A model generated the notes under the pieces. The model had not been told where the DNA came from and did not search any database. It was given only the letters and a program-made list of their open reading frames with translations. 64,000 bases of DNA, from NCBI RefSeq assembly GCF_040276065.1, contig NZ_JBELOI010000002.1:372001-436000 (forward strand), in the 5' to 3' direction. Position 1 is the first letter of the stretch. The number at the start of each line of letters is the position of its first letter. Made by a program: the position numbers and the translations under genes. The DNA is from Castellaniella sp040276065. Lineage in GTDB: Bacteria > Pseudomonadota > Gammaproteobacteria > Burkholderiales > Burkholderiaceae_B. Of this stretch, positions 34,538-43,940 are shown piece by piece.

Positions 34538-34576
34538 AAAAACCCCCCGTTGCGGGTAATCGCAACGGGGGGTTTT
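34538..34576 (-). terminator. Rho-independent terminator after groEL
   Basis: A perfect 12 bp stem (CCCCCCGTTGCG at 34543-34554 and CGCAACGGGGGG at 34561-34572) with a six-base loop is flanked by A-runs on one side and TTTT on the other, so it can act in both directions. It lies 55 bases past the groEL stop. Confidence 0.9.
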
Positions 34577-34630
34577 CTTGGCATTGCCGGGATGGCCGAT
34601 GTCCGAAGGCATCGGCCGCGGCGGGAGGGC

Positions 34631-36277
<1,647 letters not shown>

Positions 36278-36312
36278 GTTGAATTCCTTGAATGATGTAC
36301 AGTGCGCGAGGC

Positions 36313-36600
36313 TTACTGGATGACGGCGAAGATCTCGTCCTCGCGGATGACGAGGACTTCCTCGCCATCGACCTTGACGGACTGGCCGGCATACTTGCCG
36401 AACAGCACCTTGTCGCCGACCTTCAGGTCAACGGGCAGGACCTTGCCGTCCTCGGTGCGCTTGCCGGGGCCGACGGCCAGGACTTCGCCCTGATCGGGCT
36501 TTTCAGCCGCGCTATCAGGGATGACGATACCCGAGGCGGTGGTGCGCTCGTTGTCCAGACGCTTGACGATCACGCGATCGTGCAAAGGACGCAGTGCCAT
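36313..36600 (-). CDS. groES: 10 kDa co-chaperonin GroES
   Basis: GroES is the heptameric lid of GroEL. The 95-residue protein starts MALRPLHDRVIVKRLD and has the mobile loop (NERTTASGIVIPDSAAEKP) and the roof region; length matches the family. An AGGAG lies just upstream of the ATG. First gene of the groES-groEL operon, about 60 bases from the CIRCE element. Confidence 0.98.
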   Translation of the reverse strand: MALRPLHDRVIVKRLDNERTTASGIVIPDSAAEKPDQGEVLAVGPGKRTEDGKVLPVDLKVGDKVLFGKYAGQSVKVDGEEVLVIREDEIFAVIQ

Positions 36601-36661
36601 GGAGGAACTCCTAGAAAGAATTAAGGAAACGCGGGAGATGCCGTGCGGTGCAAGGCGCTTG

Positions 36662-36688
36662 TTAGCACTCATCTCCATCGAGTGCTAA
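36662..36688 (-). promoter_or_regulatory. CIRCE element (HrcA operator)
   Basis: TTAGCACTC (36662-36670), nine bases, GAGTGCTAA (36680-36688): an exact match to the CIRCE consensus. It lies at the transcription start of groES-groEL, where HrcA blocks transcription until heat shock. Confidence 0.96.
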
Positions 36689-36715
36689 TTATAAGGACGA
36701 TCACGGGATATTCAA
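36688..36715 (-). promoter_or_regulatory. groESL sigma-70-type promoter
   Basis: On the minus strand, -35 TTGAAT (36710-36715) and -10 TATAAT (36688-36693) are separated by 16 bases, and the -10 touches the CIRCE element. CTTGAA could also serve a heat-shock sigma factor, but no matching -10 for it is clear. Confidence 0.75.
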
Positions 36716-36833
36716 GAGGGGGACAGGGGTTGTTACAAATGATCGCCGGCGGCGCTGACTGCCGTTCGCGACAGCCGCGCTGGTGTTGATGGACCCAGCG
36801 ATCCCAGCGCTGGCCCTTGTCTGGGCCGGGGTT

Positions 36834-37556
36834 TCACCGTGGACTCGCGGACGAGCGCAGGCAGGCATGGGCGCCGCCCGCGATCGCCTGCGCCAGCGCT
36901 CTGATGGTATCGGGCCTGGCGAGGCGTGCCGCCTCATCCGGATTGGCGATCACGCCCGCCTCGATCAGCACGGCCGGCATGGCCGCGGTCCGTAGCACCA
37001 CCAGGTCGTCGTAGCGGTGGATGCCCCGGCGGTGATCGACAAAGGGGCGGTTCTCGCCGGCCACCGGCTCGGCGTGGTAGTTGGAGGGGCGTTCCCCGGC
37101 GGCCAGCAGCGCGTCGCCGATCGAGCGGGCGCAGCGCAGGCTGTCCGCGTACCGCGGGTTGCGCGGGGAGACGAAGATCGAATAGCCGGCGAACTCGTGT
37201 TGCCGCCCCGCGTCGATATACCGCGCCTGTATCGAATCATGGTGGATGGATACGAAGAGGTCGGTGTCTGGCGCGTCCGCCGCTCGCCGCGCCAGGGGAA
37301 TGCCGGCCGCGCCGCCCTCCATCCGCGTCACGCGTTCTCCCAGCGCCGCCAGCGCGCGGGCGAGCGCGGCGGTCAGCTCCCGGTTGTACAGGTATTCGGT
37401 CCGGCCGCTGGCCGCGCGCGCACCCGGCTGCGCCGGCGCGTGGCCCGCATCCACCAGAATGTGCGCGGCCCACGCGGCCGGCGGGCCGCCGGCGATGAGC
37501 AGGGCTGCGAGCAGGCAGCGCGCGAGGCGCTCGCGGAAAGGGCGGGGCGGTGCCAT
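36834..37556 (-). CDS. N-acetylmuramoyl-L-alanine amidase (amidase_3 family)
   Basis: The 240-residue protein has a signal peptide (to about residue 31) and one zinc amidase_3 domain, which cleaves the bond between MurNAc and the peptide stem. Zinc ligands fit H39 (VDAGHA), E54 (GRTEYLYN) and H105 (SIHHDS); the catalytic Glu is in VLIEAGVIAN. It lacks the AMIN domain of AmiC, so it is a minimal form. It is 35 bases downstream of a binding-protein gene and could share the transcript from 39696. The region between it and the groES promoter (36716-36833) shows no feature. Confidence 0.88.
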   Translation of the reverse strand: MAPPRPFRERLARCLLAALLIAGGPPAAWAAHILVDAGHAPAQPGARAASGRTEYLYNRELTAALARALAALGERVTRMEGGAAGIPLARRAADAPDTDLFVSIHHDSIQARYIDAGRQHEFAGYSIFVSPRNPRYADSLRCARSIGDALLAAGERPSNYHAEPVAGENRPFVDHRRGIHRYDDLVVLRTAAMPAVLIEAGVIANPDEAARLARPDTIRALAQAIAGGAHACLRSSASPR

Positions 37557-37591
37557 GGGGCCGATCCTGCGGGGGCGCGGCCTGGCGCGGC

Positions 37592-38746
37592 TTACTTGAA
37601 CACCGCAGGCAGGGTTTCGATGACGACTTGCCGGCCGTCCTGGACCTCGACCACATAGCTTTCGCGCGCCAGGTCACCCTTGTCGTCGTAGTGCACGTCC
37701 ATCAGGATGCCGGGATGATCCTTGGCCGAAAGGCTCAAGCCCTTCATCATCGCCGCCAGTGCCTCCGGGTCGATCCGGCCCACGCGCTCGGTGGCCGCCT
37801 TCAGGATGTACATGCCGGTGTAGCCCTTCAGGCCGTCATGGCTGCTTTTGTAGCCGTAGGTTTTTTCGAAGCGTTGCGCAAAATCCCGCACCAGGGGATT
37901 GGGGGCATCGATGGTCAGTCCGACGTGGCCGCGCGCGCCCTCGGCGGCCCCGCCCGCCAGGTCGATCACGCTTTGCTGCATGATGGTGGTCTCGCCGATG
38001 ATGGGCTTATCCCAGCCTTGCTTTTTCAGCTCGCCCAGCAGGCGCGCGGATTCCTCGACATTCAGGTAGGCGAACAGCAGATCGGCCTTGCTGCGCGTGA
38101 GCTGCAGGACGGGGCTGGAGAAATCGAGCTGGCCCTGGCTCGTCGGAACTTCCACCGCGATCGGCATGCCCAGTTTTTTGAGTGTCGGGGCGATGACATC
38201 CAGGCCGCCCTTGCCGAAATCGTTGTTGACATAGACGATCCCCACCGATTTACCCGGCGCGATGCTCGCCATGTAGTGGGCGGCCTTGGGCATGGCCTTG
38301 GCCTGGGAAAACGAGGTGCGGAAAACGTAGGGATTGCCGCGCTCGGTGATGCTGGAGGCCTCGCCCCCGACGAAATTCGGAACGTGCGCCTCGCGCGCGA
38401 CCTCCATGCTCACCAGCACCGAGCCGGAGAAGATCGGCCCCATGATCGCGTACGCGCCGTCGTCGACCGCCTTGGTGGCCATCGCCTTGGCGATCAAGGG
38501 GTTGGATTGCGAATCCAGGACCGGCGCCTCAATCTGGTCGCCCAGGATTCCGCCCGAGGCGTTGATCTCGTCGACCGCCAGCTTGACCCCGTCCTTGAAA
38601 GGCTCGCCGGAGGCGGCGCCCGGGCCCGTGAGCTCGACGATGGTATAGATTTTGACCGGCTCGGCCTGGGCGGGGGCGCCGCCCAGGAGTGCGGCCGTTG
38701 CGAGGAAGCCGGCGAGCCTGCGGCCGGCCTTGGCGGTGAATGTCAT
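37592..38746 (-). CDS. LivK-type ABC transporter substrate-binding protein
   Basis: The 384-residue periplasmic protein has a signal peptide (ending near AQA-EP) and the Peripla_BP_6 start VKIYTIVELTGPGAASGEPF, then two lobes of the branched-chain amino acid type. It lies 24 bases downstream of the SMP-30 lactonase gene on the same strand, so it is likely induced with it and may bind a sugar acid, lactone or related compound rather than leucine. No permease or ATPase gene is next to it, as for the other LivK-type protein at 1493. Confidence 0.87.
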   Translation of the reverse strand: MTFTAKAGRRLAGFLATAALLGGAPAQAEPVKIYTIVELTGPGAASGEPFKDGVKLAVDEINASGGILGDQIEAPVLDSQSNPLIAKAMATKAVDDGAYAIMGPIFSGSVLVSMEVAREAHVPNFVGGEASSITERGNPYVFRTSFSQAKAMPKAAHYMASIAPGKSVGIVYVNNDFGKGGLDVIAPTLKKLGMPIAVEVPTSQGQLDFSSPVLQLTRSKADLLFAYLNVEESARLLGELKKQGWDKPIIGETTIMQQSVIDLAGGAAEGARGHVGLTIDAPNPLVRDFAQRFEKTYGYKSSHDGLKGYTGMYILKAATERVGRIDPEALAAMMKGLSLSAKDHPGILMDVHYDDKGDLARESYVVEVQDGRQVVIETLPAVFK

Positions 38747-38770
38747 GATGTGCTCTCCTTGTGTGATGTG

Positions 38771-39643
38771 TCAGGCGGCGTAGCGGGCCTCTGGCAAGCC
38801 CTGGATGTCCAAGTCGATGGCCAGCAGGCTGCCAGCCAAGGGTTCTTGCCGCAGCTGTGTCGGGCTCAATGGGTGGCGGGCGGACGTGATGTAGAGCGTG
38901 CGCAGGTCGTGGCCGCCGAAACAGATGCAGGTCGGATGGGTGACGGGCAGGTGGAGGGTGCGCTCCAGGCGGCCGTCCGGGTCGTATCGCAGGATGCGGC
39001 CGCCCGCGTACATGGCGACCCACAAGCACCCCTCGGCATCGATGCATGCGCCGTCCGGCCGCCCTTCGCGGCCGGAGTATTCGGCGACTGTCCGCCGCGT
39101 GCCGAGCGTGCCGGTTGGCGCGTCGAGCTCGAAAGCCCAGAGGACGTGGCTCCGGGTATCCGAACAGTACAGTGTGCGCTGGTCCTTGGAGACGGCGATC
39201 GAGTTGATCAGCCGGATGCCGGATGCCATGTGCGTGACCGTCCTGTCGGGATCGAGGCGGTACAGGGATCCGACGGGCTGCGTGTACTCGAGATCCATGG
39301 TGCCGACCCAGAACCTGCCATGCGCGTCGCAGCGCCCATCGTTCAGCCGCGTCCCGCGGTTTTGCGCGGGTACCCGGGCGATTTCCTCGAGGGCGGCGGT
39401 CTCGGGATCGTACAGGTGCAGGCCCAGATCCATCGCCAGCAAGACCTTGCCGGATTCGCACAGGGCCAGGGAGCCCAAGTGCTTGGCATCGAAAGGCGTG
39501 CGGGTGTGGTTCCCCGAGCGCGGGTCCAGCCGATGCAGCGCGGGCCTCAGGATGTCGAGCCACCACAGTGACTGCGTCCGATCGCACCAGAGAGGCGTTT
39601 CGCCGAGCAGGTCATTGGCGTGGATCACAGGGTACAGGGGCAT
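38771..39643 (-). CDS. SMP-30/gluconolactonase family lactonase
   Basis: The 290-residue cytoplasmic protein is a six-bladed propeller of the SMP-30 family. Metal ligands are visible: the Glu in LLGETPLW, the Asn in TRLNDGR and the NSIAVS segment, and the Asp in RPDGACID. Relatives hydrolyse gluconolactone, xylono-, arabino- or galactono-lactones. The ATG at 39643 gives the family N terminus. It is the first gene opposite the TetR regulator and has a promoter with an operator in its spacer, so it is probably the main target of that regulator. Confidence 0.87.
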   Translation of the reverse strand: MPLYPVIHANDLLGETPLWCDRTQSLWWLDILRPALHRLDPRSGNHTRTPFDAKHLGSLALCESGKVLLAMDLGLHLYDPETAALEEIARVPAQNRGTRLNDGRCDAHGRFWVGTMDLEYTQPVGSLYRLDPDRTVTHMASGIRLINSIAVSKDQRTLYCSDTRSHVLWAFELDAPTGTLGTRRTVAEYSGREGRPDGACIDAEGCLWVAMYAGGRILRYDPDGRLERTLHLPVTHPTCICFGGHDLRTLYITSARHPLSPTQLRQEPLAGSLLAIDLDIQGLPEARYAA

Positions 39644-39690
39644 GGCGGCGTTTCCTCGGGCATGGAATGCGCTCGTTCGATTGTGAGACA

Positions 39691-39719
39691 ATAATAATGT
39701 ACTCGCAAGTACATTTCAA
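39691..39719 (-). promoter_or_regulatory. Promoter of the SMP-30 lactonase gene
   Basis: On the minus strand, -35 TTGAAA (39714-39719) and -10 TATTAT (39691-39696) are 17 bases apart, the ideal spacing. The spacer is filled by the palindrome at 39696-39715. Confidence 0.7.
39696..39715. promoter_or_regulatory. TetR-type operator palindrome inside the lactonase promoter
   Basis: AATGTACT-CGCA-AGTACATT: perfect 8 bp arms around four bases, located between the divergent lactonase and TetR genes and exactly covering the lactonase promoter spacer. The TetR protein encoded at 39765 is the obvious candidate to bind it, repressing the lactonase and perhaps itself. Confidence 0.7.
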
Positions 39720-39764
39720 GGCCGAAGCGTGTATCCTGTCGCGGTGCGGATCGAGGAGGGGCGT

Positions 39765-40430
39765 GTGGCAAGCAGAAAACCGGCCAAGGGCAGGCCGCCG
39801 GCATCGCTGGCTCGCGGCGCCGAACAGACCAGGGCGGACATCCTGTCGGCGGCAACGCATGAGTTCGCGGGGAAGGGATTTGCCGGGGCGCATGTGGACA
39901 ATATCGCGGCGCTGACCCAGACCAGCAAGCGGATGATCTATTACCATTTCGGCAACAAGGAAGGCCTGTATCTGGCGGTCCTGGAATCGGCCTATGGCCA
40001 GGCCCGGATCGAGGAGGCGCGCCTGCGCCTGGACGGGCTGACGCCGGAGGCCGCCATGCGGACGTTGGTCCGGTTTCGCTTCGACTACCATAACGATCAT
40101 CCGGACTATATCCGGCTGGTCATGAACGAAAACATTCTCAATGGGCGGCACCTGGCGGGCTCGAAGCGCATCGGCAGCCTCAGCTCTCCGGCGATCGAAA
40201 CCATCCGCGGCATCTACGAACGCGGCGTCGAGGCGGGTGTGTTCCGACGGGGCCTGGACCTGCTGAACATCCACATGTCGATCAGCTCGCTGAGCTTTCA
40301 TAATGTGTCGAATCGCCATACGTTCACGATTCTGTTTGGCCGCGACTGGGGCAGCCTCGAGGAACTGCGTGCGCGGCGCGCGCATGTCGAGGATATGATC
40401 TTGCGCTACATGACCGATTCCGGCCGCTGA
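39765..40430 (+). CDS. TetR family transcriptional regulator
   Basis: The 221-residue protein has a TetR helix-turn-helix near residues 25-70 (ADILSAATHEFAGKGFAGAH, then the HTH with TSKRMIYYHFGNKEGLY). The C-terminal ligand domain resembles those of TetR proteins near aromatic and sugar-acid genes. Translation starts at the GTG at 39765, six bases after GGAGG; an upstream GTG at 39729 lacks that signal. It diverges from the lactonase gene and faces the operator at 39696-39715. Confidence 0.88.
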   Translation: MASRKPAKGRPPASLARGAEQTRADILSAATHEFAGKGFAGAHVDNIAALTQTSKRMIYYHFGNKEGLYLAVLESAYGQARIEEARLRLDGLTPEAAMRTLVRFRFDYHNDHPDYIRLVMNENILNGRHLAGSKRIGSLSSPAIETIRGIYERGVEAGVFRRGLDLLNIHMSISSLSFHNVSNRHTFTILFGRDWGSLEELRARRAHVEDMILRYMTDSGR

Positions 40431-40454
40431 GGGGTCGCCAGTCCCGGGTATTCG

Positions 40455-40491
40455 ATAGTTATAGACAATTGCATCAATAAAAACAATCAAT
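40455..40491 (+). promoter_or_regulatory. OxyR-type binding site upstream of ahpC
   Basis: Four tetramers at fixed spacing, ATAG-N7-CAAT-N7-ATAA-N7-CAAT (40455-40491), match the OxyR tetra-site pattern ATAG-N7-CTAT repeated twice, with A for T in the second half-sites. It ends next to the ahpC -35 element, the position used by OxyR as an activator. Confidence 0.7.
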
Positions 40492-40520
40492 TTTACTTAT
40501 TGATCAGGGACGCCTACACT
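40492..40520 (+). promoter_or_regulatory. ahpC promoter
   Basis: -35 TTTACT (40492-40497) and -10 TACACT (40515-40520) with a 17-base spacer, 44 bases before the ahpC ATG. The weak -35 fits dependence on an activator bound just upstream. Confidence 0.6.
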
Positions 40521-40563
40521 AGCCCTGTTGCCAAATCGGCCAATCACTGAACAAGGAGTAGCG

Positions 40564-41127
40564 ATGTCTCTGATCAATACCAAAATCAAGCCCTTCAAGG
40601 CCACTGCCTATCACAATGGCAAGTTCGTCGAGGTCAGTGATGCGACCGTCGCGGGCAAGTGGTCCGTGTTCGTGTTCTATCCCGCCGACTTCACCTTCGT
40701 CTGCCCCACCGAGCTCGAGGATCTGGCTGATCATTACGCCGAATTCCAAAAAATGGGTGTCGAGGTCTACAGCGTGTCGACCGACACCCATTTCGCCCAC
40801 AAGGCCTGGCATGACACCTCCGAAGCCATCAAAAAGGTCAGCTACCCGATGATCGGCGATCCGACTCATGTGCTGTCCCGCAACTTCGACGTGCTGATCG
40901 AGGAAGAGGGCGTGGCGCTGCGCGGCACCTTCGTGATCAATCCCGAAGGCGACATCAAGGTCCTGGAGATCCACGACAACGGCATCGGCCGGGATGCTTC
41001 CGAGCTGCTGCGCAAGGTCAAGGCCGCCCAGTACATCGCCTCGCACCCCGGTGAAGTCTGCCCGGCCAAGTGGGAGGAAGGCGCCAAGACCCTGACCCCC
41101 TCGCTGGACTTGGTCGGCAAGATCTGA
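40564..41127 (+). CDS. ahpC: Alkyl hydroperoxide reductase subunit C (2-Cys peroxiredoxin)
   Basis: AhpC reduces hydrogen peroxide and organic hydroperoxides. The 187-residue protein has the peroxidatic C47 (TFVCPTE) and resolving C166 (EVCPAKW), with the C-terminal extension of the AhpF-dependent type. AAGGAG lies before the ATG at 40564. It is driven by a promoter with an OxyR-type site and followed 128 bases later by ahpF. Confidence 0.97.
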   Translation: MSLINTKIKPFKATAYHNGKFVEVSDATVAGKWSVFVFYPADFTFVCPTELEDLADHYAEFQKMGVEVYSVSTDTHFAHKAWHDTSEAIKKVSYPMIGDPTHVLSRNFDVLIEEEGVALRGTFVINPEGDIKVLEIHDNGIGRDASELLRKVKAAQYIASHPGEVCPAKWEEGAKTLTPSLDLVGKI

Positions 41128-41151
41128 TCCAAGGGCCGCCCGGCCCGACGG

Positions 41152-41173
41152 CCCGCCGCGCGCAAGCGGCGGG
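41152..41173 (+). other. Hairpin between ahpC and ahpF
   Basis: CCCGCCGC (41152-41159) and GCGGCGGG (41166-41173) form an 8 bp stem in the ahpC-ahpF gap, without a T-run. It may stabilise the ahpC message and lower ahpF output, as AhpC is needed in excess. Confidence 0.4.
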
Positions 41174-41255
41174 CACCCCACCCCCGATTCAAAGAACCAG
41201 GCGGTGCCGGGCGGCACGGTCCGGGGGATGTTTGTCCAAGTAAAAGGTGATGACA

Positions 41256-42839
41256 ATGCTGGATGCAAGCCTCAAAGGCCAATTAGGGACCTATCTCGAG
41301 CGGGTGACGCACCCCATCGAGCTGCGCGCCTCGCTGGATGAGGGCGCCAAGTCGCAGGAATTGCGTGCCTTTCTCGAAGACATTGCCAGCCTGTCCGACA
41401 AAATCACGCTGGTCGAGAGTGATGCGGGCGCGGGCCGCACGCCGGCGTTCGCGATTGCCCGCACGGGGACTGATGTTGCGGTGTCCTTCGCCGGGATCCC
41501 CCTGGGCCATGAATTTACATCGCTGGTGCTGGCGCTGCTGCAAGTCGGCGGCCATCCGCCCAAGCTCGACGACGCGGTCGTCGACCAAATTCGCGCCCTG
41601 CAGGGCGTCCATACTTTCGAAACGTATTTTTCCCTGTCCTGCCAGAATTGCCCGGACGTCGTCCAGGCGCTGAATGCGATGTCGGTGATCAACCCGAACA
41701 TTCGTCACGTGGCGATCGATGGCGCCTTTTTCCAGGACGAGGTCCAGTCTCGCGAAATCCTGTCCGTGCCGGCCGTCTTTCTGAACGGCGAGCTGTTTCA
41801 CCAGGGGCGCGCCGGAGTCGAGGAGCTATTGGCCAAGCTGGATGTCGGCGACGACGCGGCCAGGGTCGAAGCCCTGAATGCACGCGAAGAGTTCGACGTG
41901 CTGGTGGTCGGCGGTGGCCCGGCGGGTGCCGCCGCGGCCGTGTACGCGGCCCGCAAGGGCATCCGCACCGGCGTGGTGGCCGAGCGCTTCGGAGGACAGG
42001 TCCTCGATACGATGGCGATCGAGAACTACCTCTCGGTGCTCGAGACCGAAGGCCCCAAGTTCAGCGTGGCGCTCGAACAGCACGTCAAGGCCTACGAGGT
42101 CGACATCATGAACCTGCAGCGTGCCACCCGGCTGGTGCCCGGCAAGTCGGTCCAGGTCGAACTGGCCAGCGGCGCGACCCTCAAGGCCAAGACTGTCGTG
42201 TTGTCGACCGGCGCGCGCTGGCGCGAGATCAACGTCCCCGGCGAGCGCGAATACCGCAATCGCGGCGTGGCCTATTGCCCGCATTGCGACGGCCCGCTGT
42301 TCAAGGGCAAGCACGTGGCGGTCATCGGCGGCGGGAATTCCGGCGTCGAGGCGGCGATCGATCTGGCGGGGCTGGTGGCCCATGTGACCCTGATCGAGTT
42401 TGGCGATGCGTTGCGGGCCGACGAGGTGTTGCAGCGCAAGCTGCGCAGCCTGCCCAACGTCACCGTCCTGCTGTCGGCGCAGACCACCGAGATTCACGGT
42501 GACGGCAAGCGCGTGGTCGGCCTGACGTACAAGGACCGCGGCACCGGCGCCGAGCATCGCGTCGAGCTCGACGGGGTCTTCGTGCAGATCGGCCTGGTGC
42601 CCAATACCGAATGGCTCAAGGGCACGGTGGACCTGACCCCGCACGGCGAGATCGTCATCGATGCACGCGGCCAGACCTCGGTGCGCGGCGTATTCGCCGC
42701 CGGCGATGCCACCACGGTGCCGTACAAGCAGATCATCATTGCCGCCGGCGACGGGGCCAAGGCGGCGCTGGGCGCCTTCGATCACCTGATCCGCAGTTCG
42801 GTCGCCGACGAGGGGCAGGACGTCAAGGCCGTGGCCTGA
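41256..42839 (+). CDS. ahpF: Alkyl hydroperoxide reductase subunit F
   Basis: AhpF is the FAD-dependent NADH reductase that feeds electrons to AhpC. The 527-residue protein has an N-terminal tandem thioredoxin-fold domain with the CQNC redox pair (SLSCQNCPDVVQAL), then the thioredoxin-reductase-like part with GGGPAGAAAAVYAARKG (FAD), GGGNSGVEAAIDLAG (NADH) and the CPHC active site. I start at the ATG at 41256 (MLDASLKGQLGTYL), matching E. coli AhpF; a GTG at 41247 and ATG at 41250 lie upstream. Confidence 0.96.
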   Translation: MLDASLKGQLGTYLERVTHPIELRASLDEGAKSQELRAFLEDIASLSDKITLVESDAGAGRTPAFAIARTGTDVAVSFAGIPLGHEFTSLVLALLQVGGHPPKLDDAVVDQIRALQGVHTFETYFSLSCQNCPDVVQALNAMSVINPNIRHVAIDGAFFQDEVQSREILSVPAVFLNGELFHQGRAGVEELLAKLDVGDDAARVEALNAREEFDVLVVGGGPAGAAAAVYAARKGIRTGVVAERFGGQVLDTMAIENYLSVLETEGPKFSVALEQHVKAYEVDIMNLQRATRLVPGKSVQVELASGATLKAKTVVLSTGARWREINVPGEREYRNRGVAYCPHCDGPLFKGKHVAVIGGGNSGVEAAIDLAGLVAHVTLIEFGDALRADEVLQRKLRSLPNVTVLLSAQTTEIHGDGKRVVGLTYKDRGTGAEHRVELDGVFVQIGLVPNTEWLKGTVDLTPHGEIVIDARGQTSVRGVFAAGDATTVPYKQIIIAAGDGAKAALGAFDHLIRSSVADEGQDVKAVA

Positions 42840-42937
42840 GCGCAGGCAGGGGCGCGGGTGCCCCAGCCTGCCGCGACCCGGCGATCGAGCCGCTACAATA
42901 TCGGCCTGGAAATCGTTCGAATCGATCAGGGGATGCG

Positions 42938-43924
42938 ATGAGCGGCAAGATCAGGGTGGGGATCGTCGGCTACGGCAATCTGGGGCGCGGCGCCGAGCAG
43001 GCGCTCGCGCTCACGCAGGACATGCGCCTCGAGGCGGTGTTCACGCGCCGCGATCCCGCGAGCGTGGTCTGCGGGGATGTCGGCGTGCCGGTGGTGGCCC
43101 TGGACCAGGCCGGGCATTGGCGCGATCGCATCGACGTGATGCTGCTGTGCGGTGGTTCGCGTCAGGACCTGCCCGAGCAAGGCCCGCAGCTGGCCTCGAT
43201 GTTCACCACGGTCGACAGTTTCGACACGCATGCGCACATTCCGGAGTATTTCGCGGCCATGGACCAGGCCGCGCGCGCGGCCGGCACGGTCGCCATGATT
43301 TCCATTGGCTGGGATCCGGGCCTGTTTTCCATCAATCGCCTCATCGGCGAGTCCGTCCTGCCGCAGGGGTCGACCTACACCTTCTGGGGCAAGGGCCTGA
43401 GCCAAGGGCATTCGGATGCCTTGCGCCGGGTCCCGGGTGTGCGCGCCGCGGTTCAATACACCATCCCGTCGCCCGAGGCGATGCGGCGGGTGCGCGCGGG
43501 CGAGCGGCCGACGCTCGCCACACGCGAAAAGCATACGCGTGAATGCCACGTCGTCCTGGCTGAAGGCGCCGATGCGCAGGCCGTGCGCCAGGCGATCGTC
43601 ACCATGCCCGACTATTTCGCCGACTATGACACGACCGTGCATTTCATCACCGCCGAGGCGCTGGCGCGGGACCATGCCGCCATGCCGCACGGCGGGTTCG
43701 TGATCCGCAGCGCCGAGACCGGCGACGGTACTCGCCAGCTCATCGAGTTTTCACTGCGGCTCGACAGTAACCCGGCCTTCACCTCCAGCGTGCTGGTCGC
43801 CTACGCACGCGCCGCGCACAGGATGCGCCAGCAGGGCGCCAGCGGCGCCCGGACGGCCTTCGATGTGGCACCCGGCCTGTTGTCGCCTCGCGACCCGGCG
43901 CAGTTGCGGCAGGATCTGCTCTGA
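42938..43924 (+). CDS. ddh: meso-diaminopimelate dehydrogenase
   Basis: Ddh makes meso-diaminopimelate in one NADPH-linked step from tetrahydrodipicolinate, a shortcut in lysine and peptidoglycan synthesis. The 328-residue protein begins with the NADP loop GIVGYGNLGRGAEQAL and has the family segments CGGSRQDLPEQGPQ, VDSFDTHAHIPEY, and ISIGWDPGLFSINR. Most betaproteobacteria use the succinylase route instead. It ends 16 bases before the LeuE-type exporter gene. Confidence 0.92.
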   Translation: MSGKIRVGIVGYGNLGRGAEQALALTQDMRLEAVFTRRDPASVVCGDVGVPVVALDQAGHWRDRIDVMLLCGGSRQDLPEQGPQLASMFTTVDSFDTHAHIPEYFAAMDQAARAAGTVAMISIGWDPGLFSINRLIGESVLPQGSTYTFWGKGLSQGHSDALRRVPGVRAAVQYTIPSPEAMRRVRAGERPTLATREKHTRECHVVLAEGADAQAVRQAIVTMPDYFADYDTTVHFITAEALARDHAAMPHGGFVIRSAETGDGTRQLIEFSLRLDSNPAFTSSVLVAYARAAHRMRQQGASGARTAFDVAPGLLSPRDPAQLRQDLL

Positions 43925-43940
43925 CCTGGAGGCGACGGCC

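Noticed and set aside
34538..34576. Transposon end or attachment site suggested by the long inverted repeat near groEL
   Set aside because: Position after groEL, loop size and flanking A/T runs show an ordinary terminator.
37550..39571. A 673-codon plus-strand frame across the lactonase and binding-protein genes
   Set aside because: The opposite strand encodes two recognisable proteins; this frame crosses both and the gap between them.
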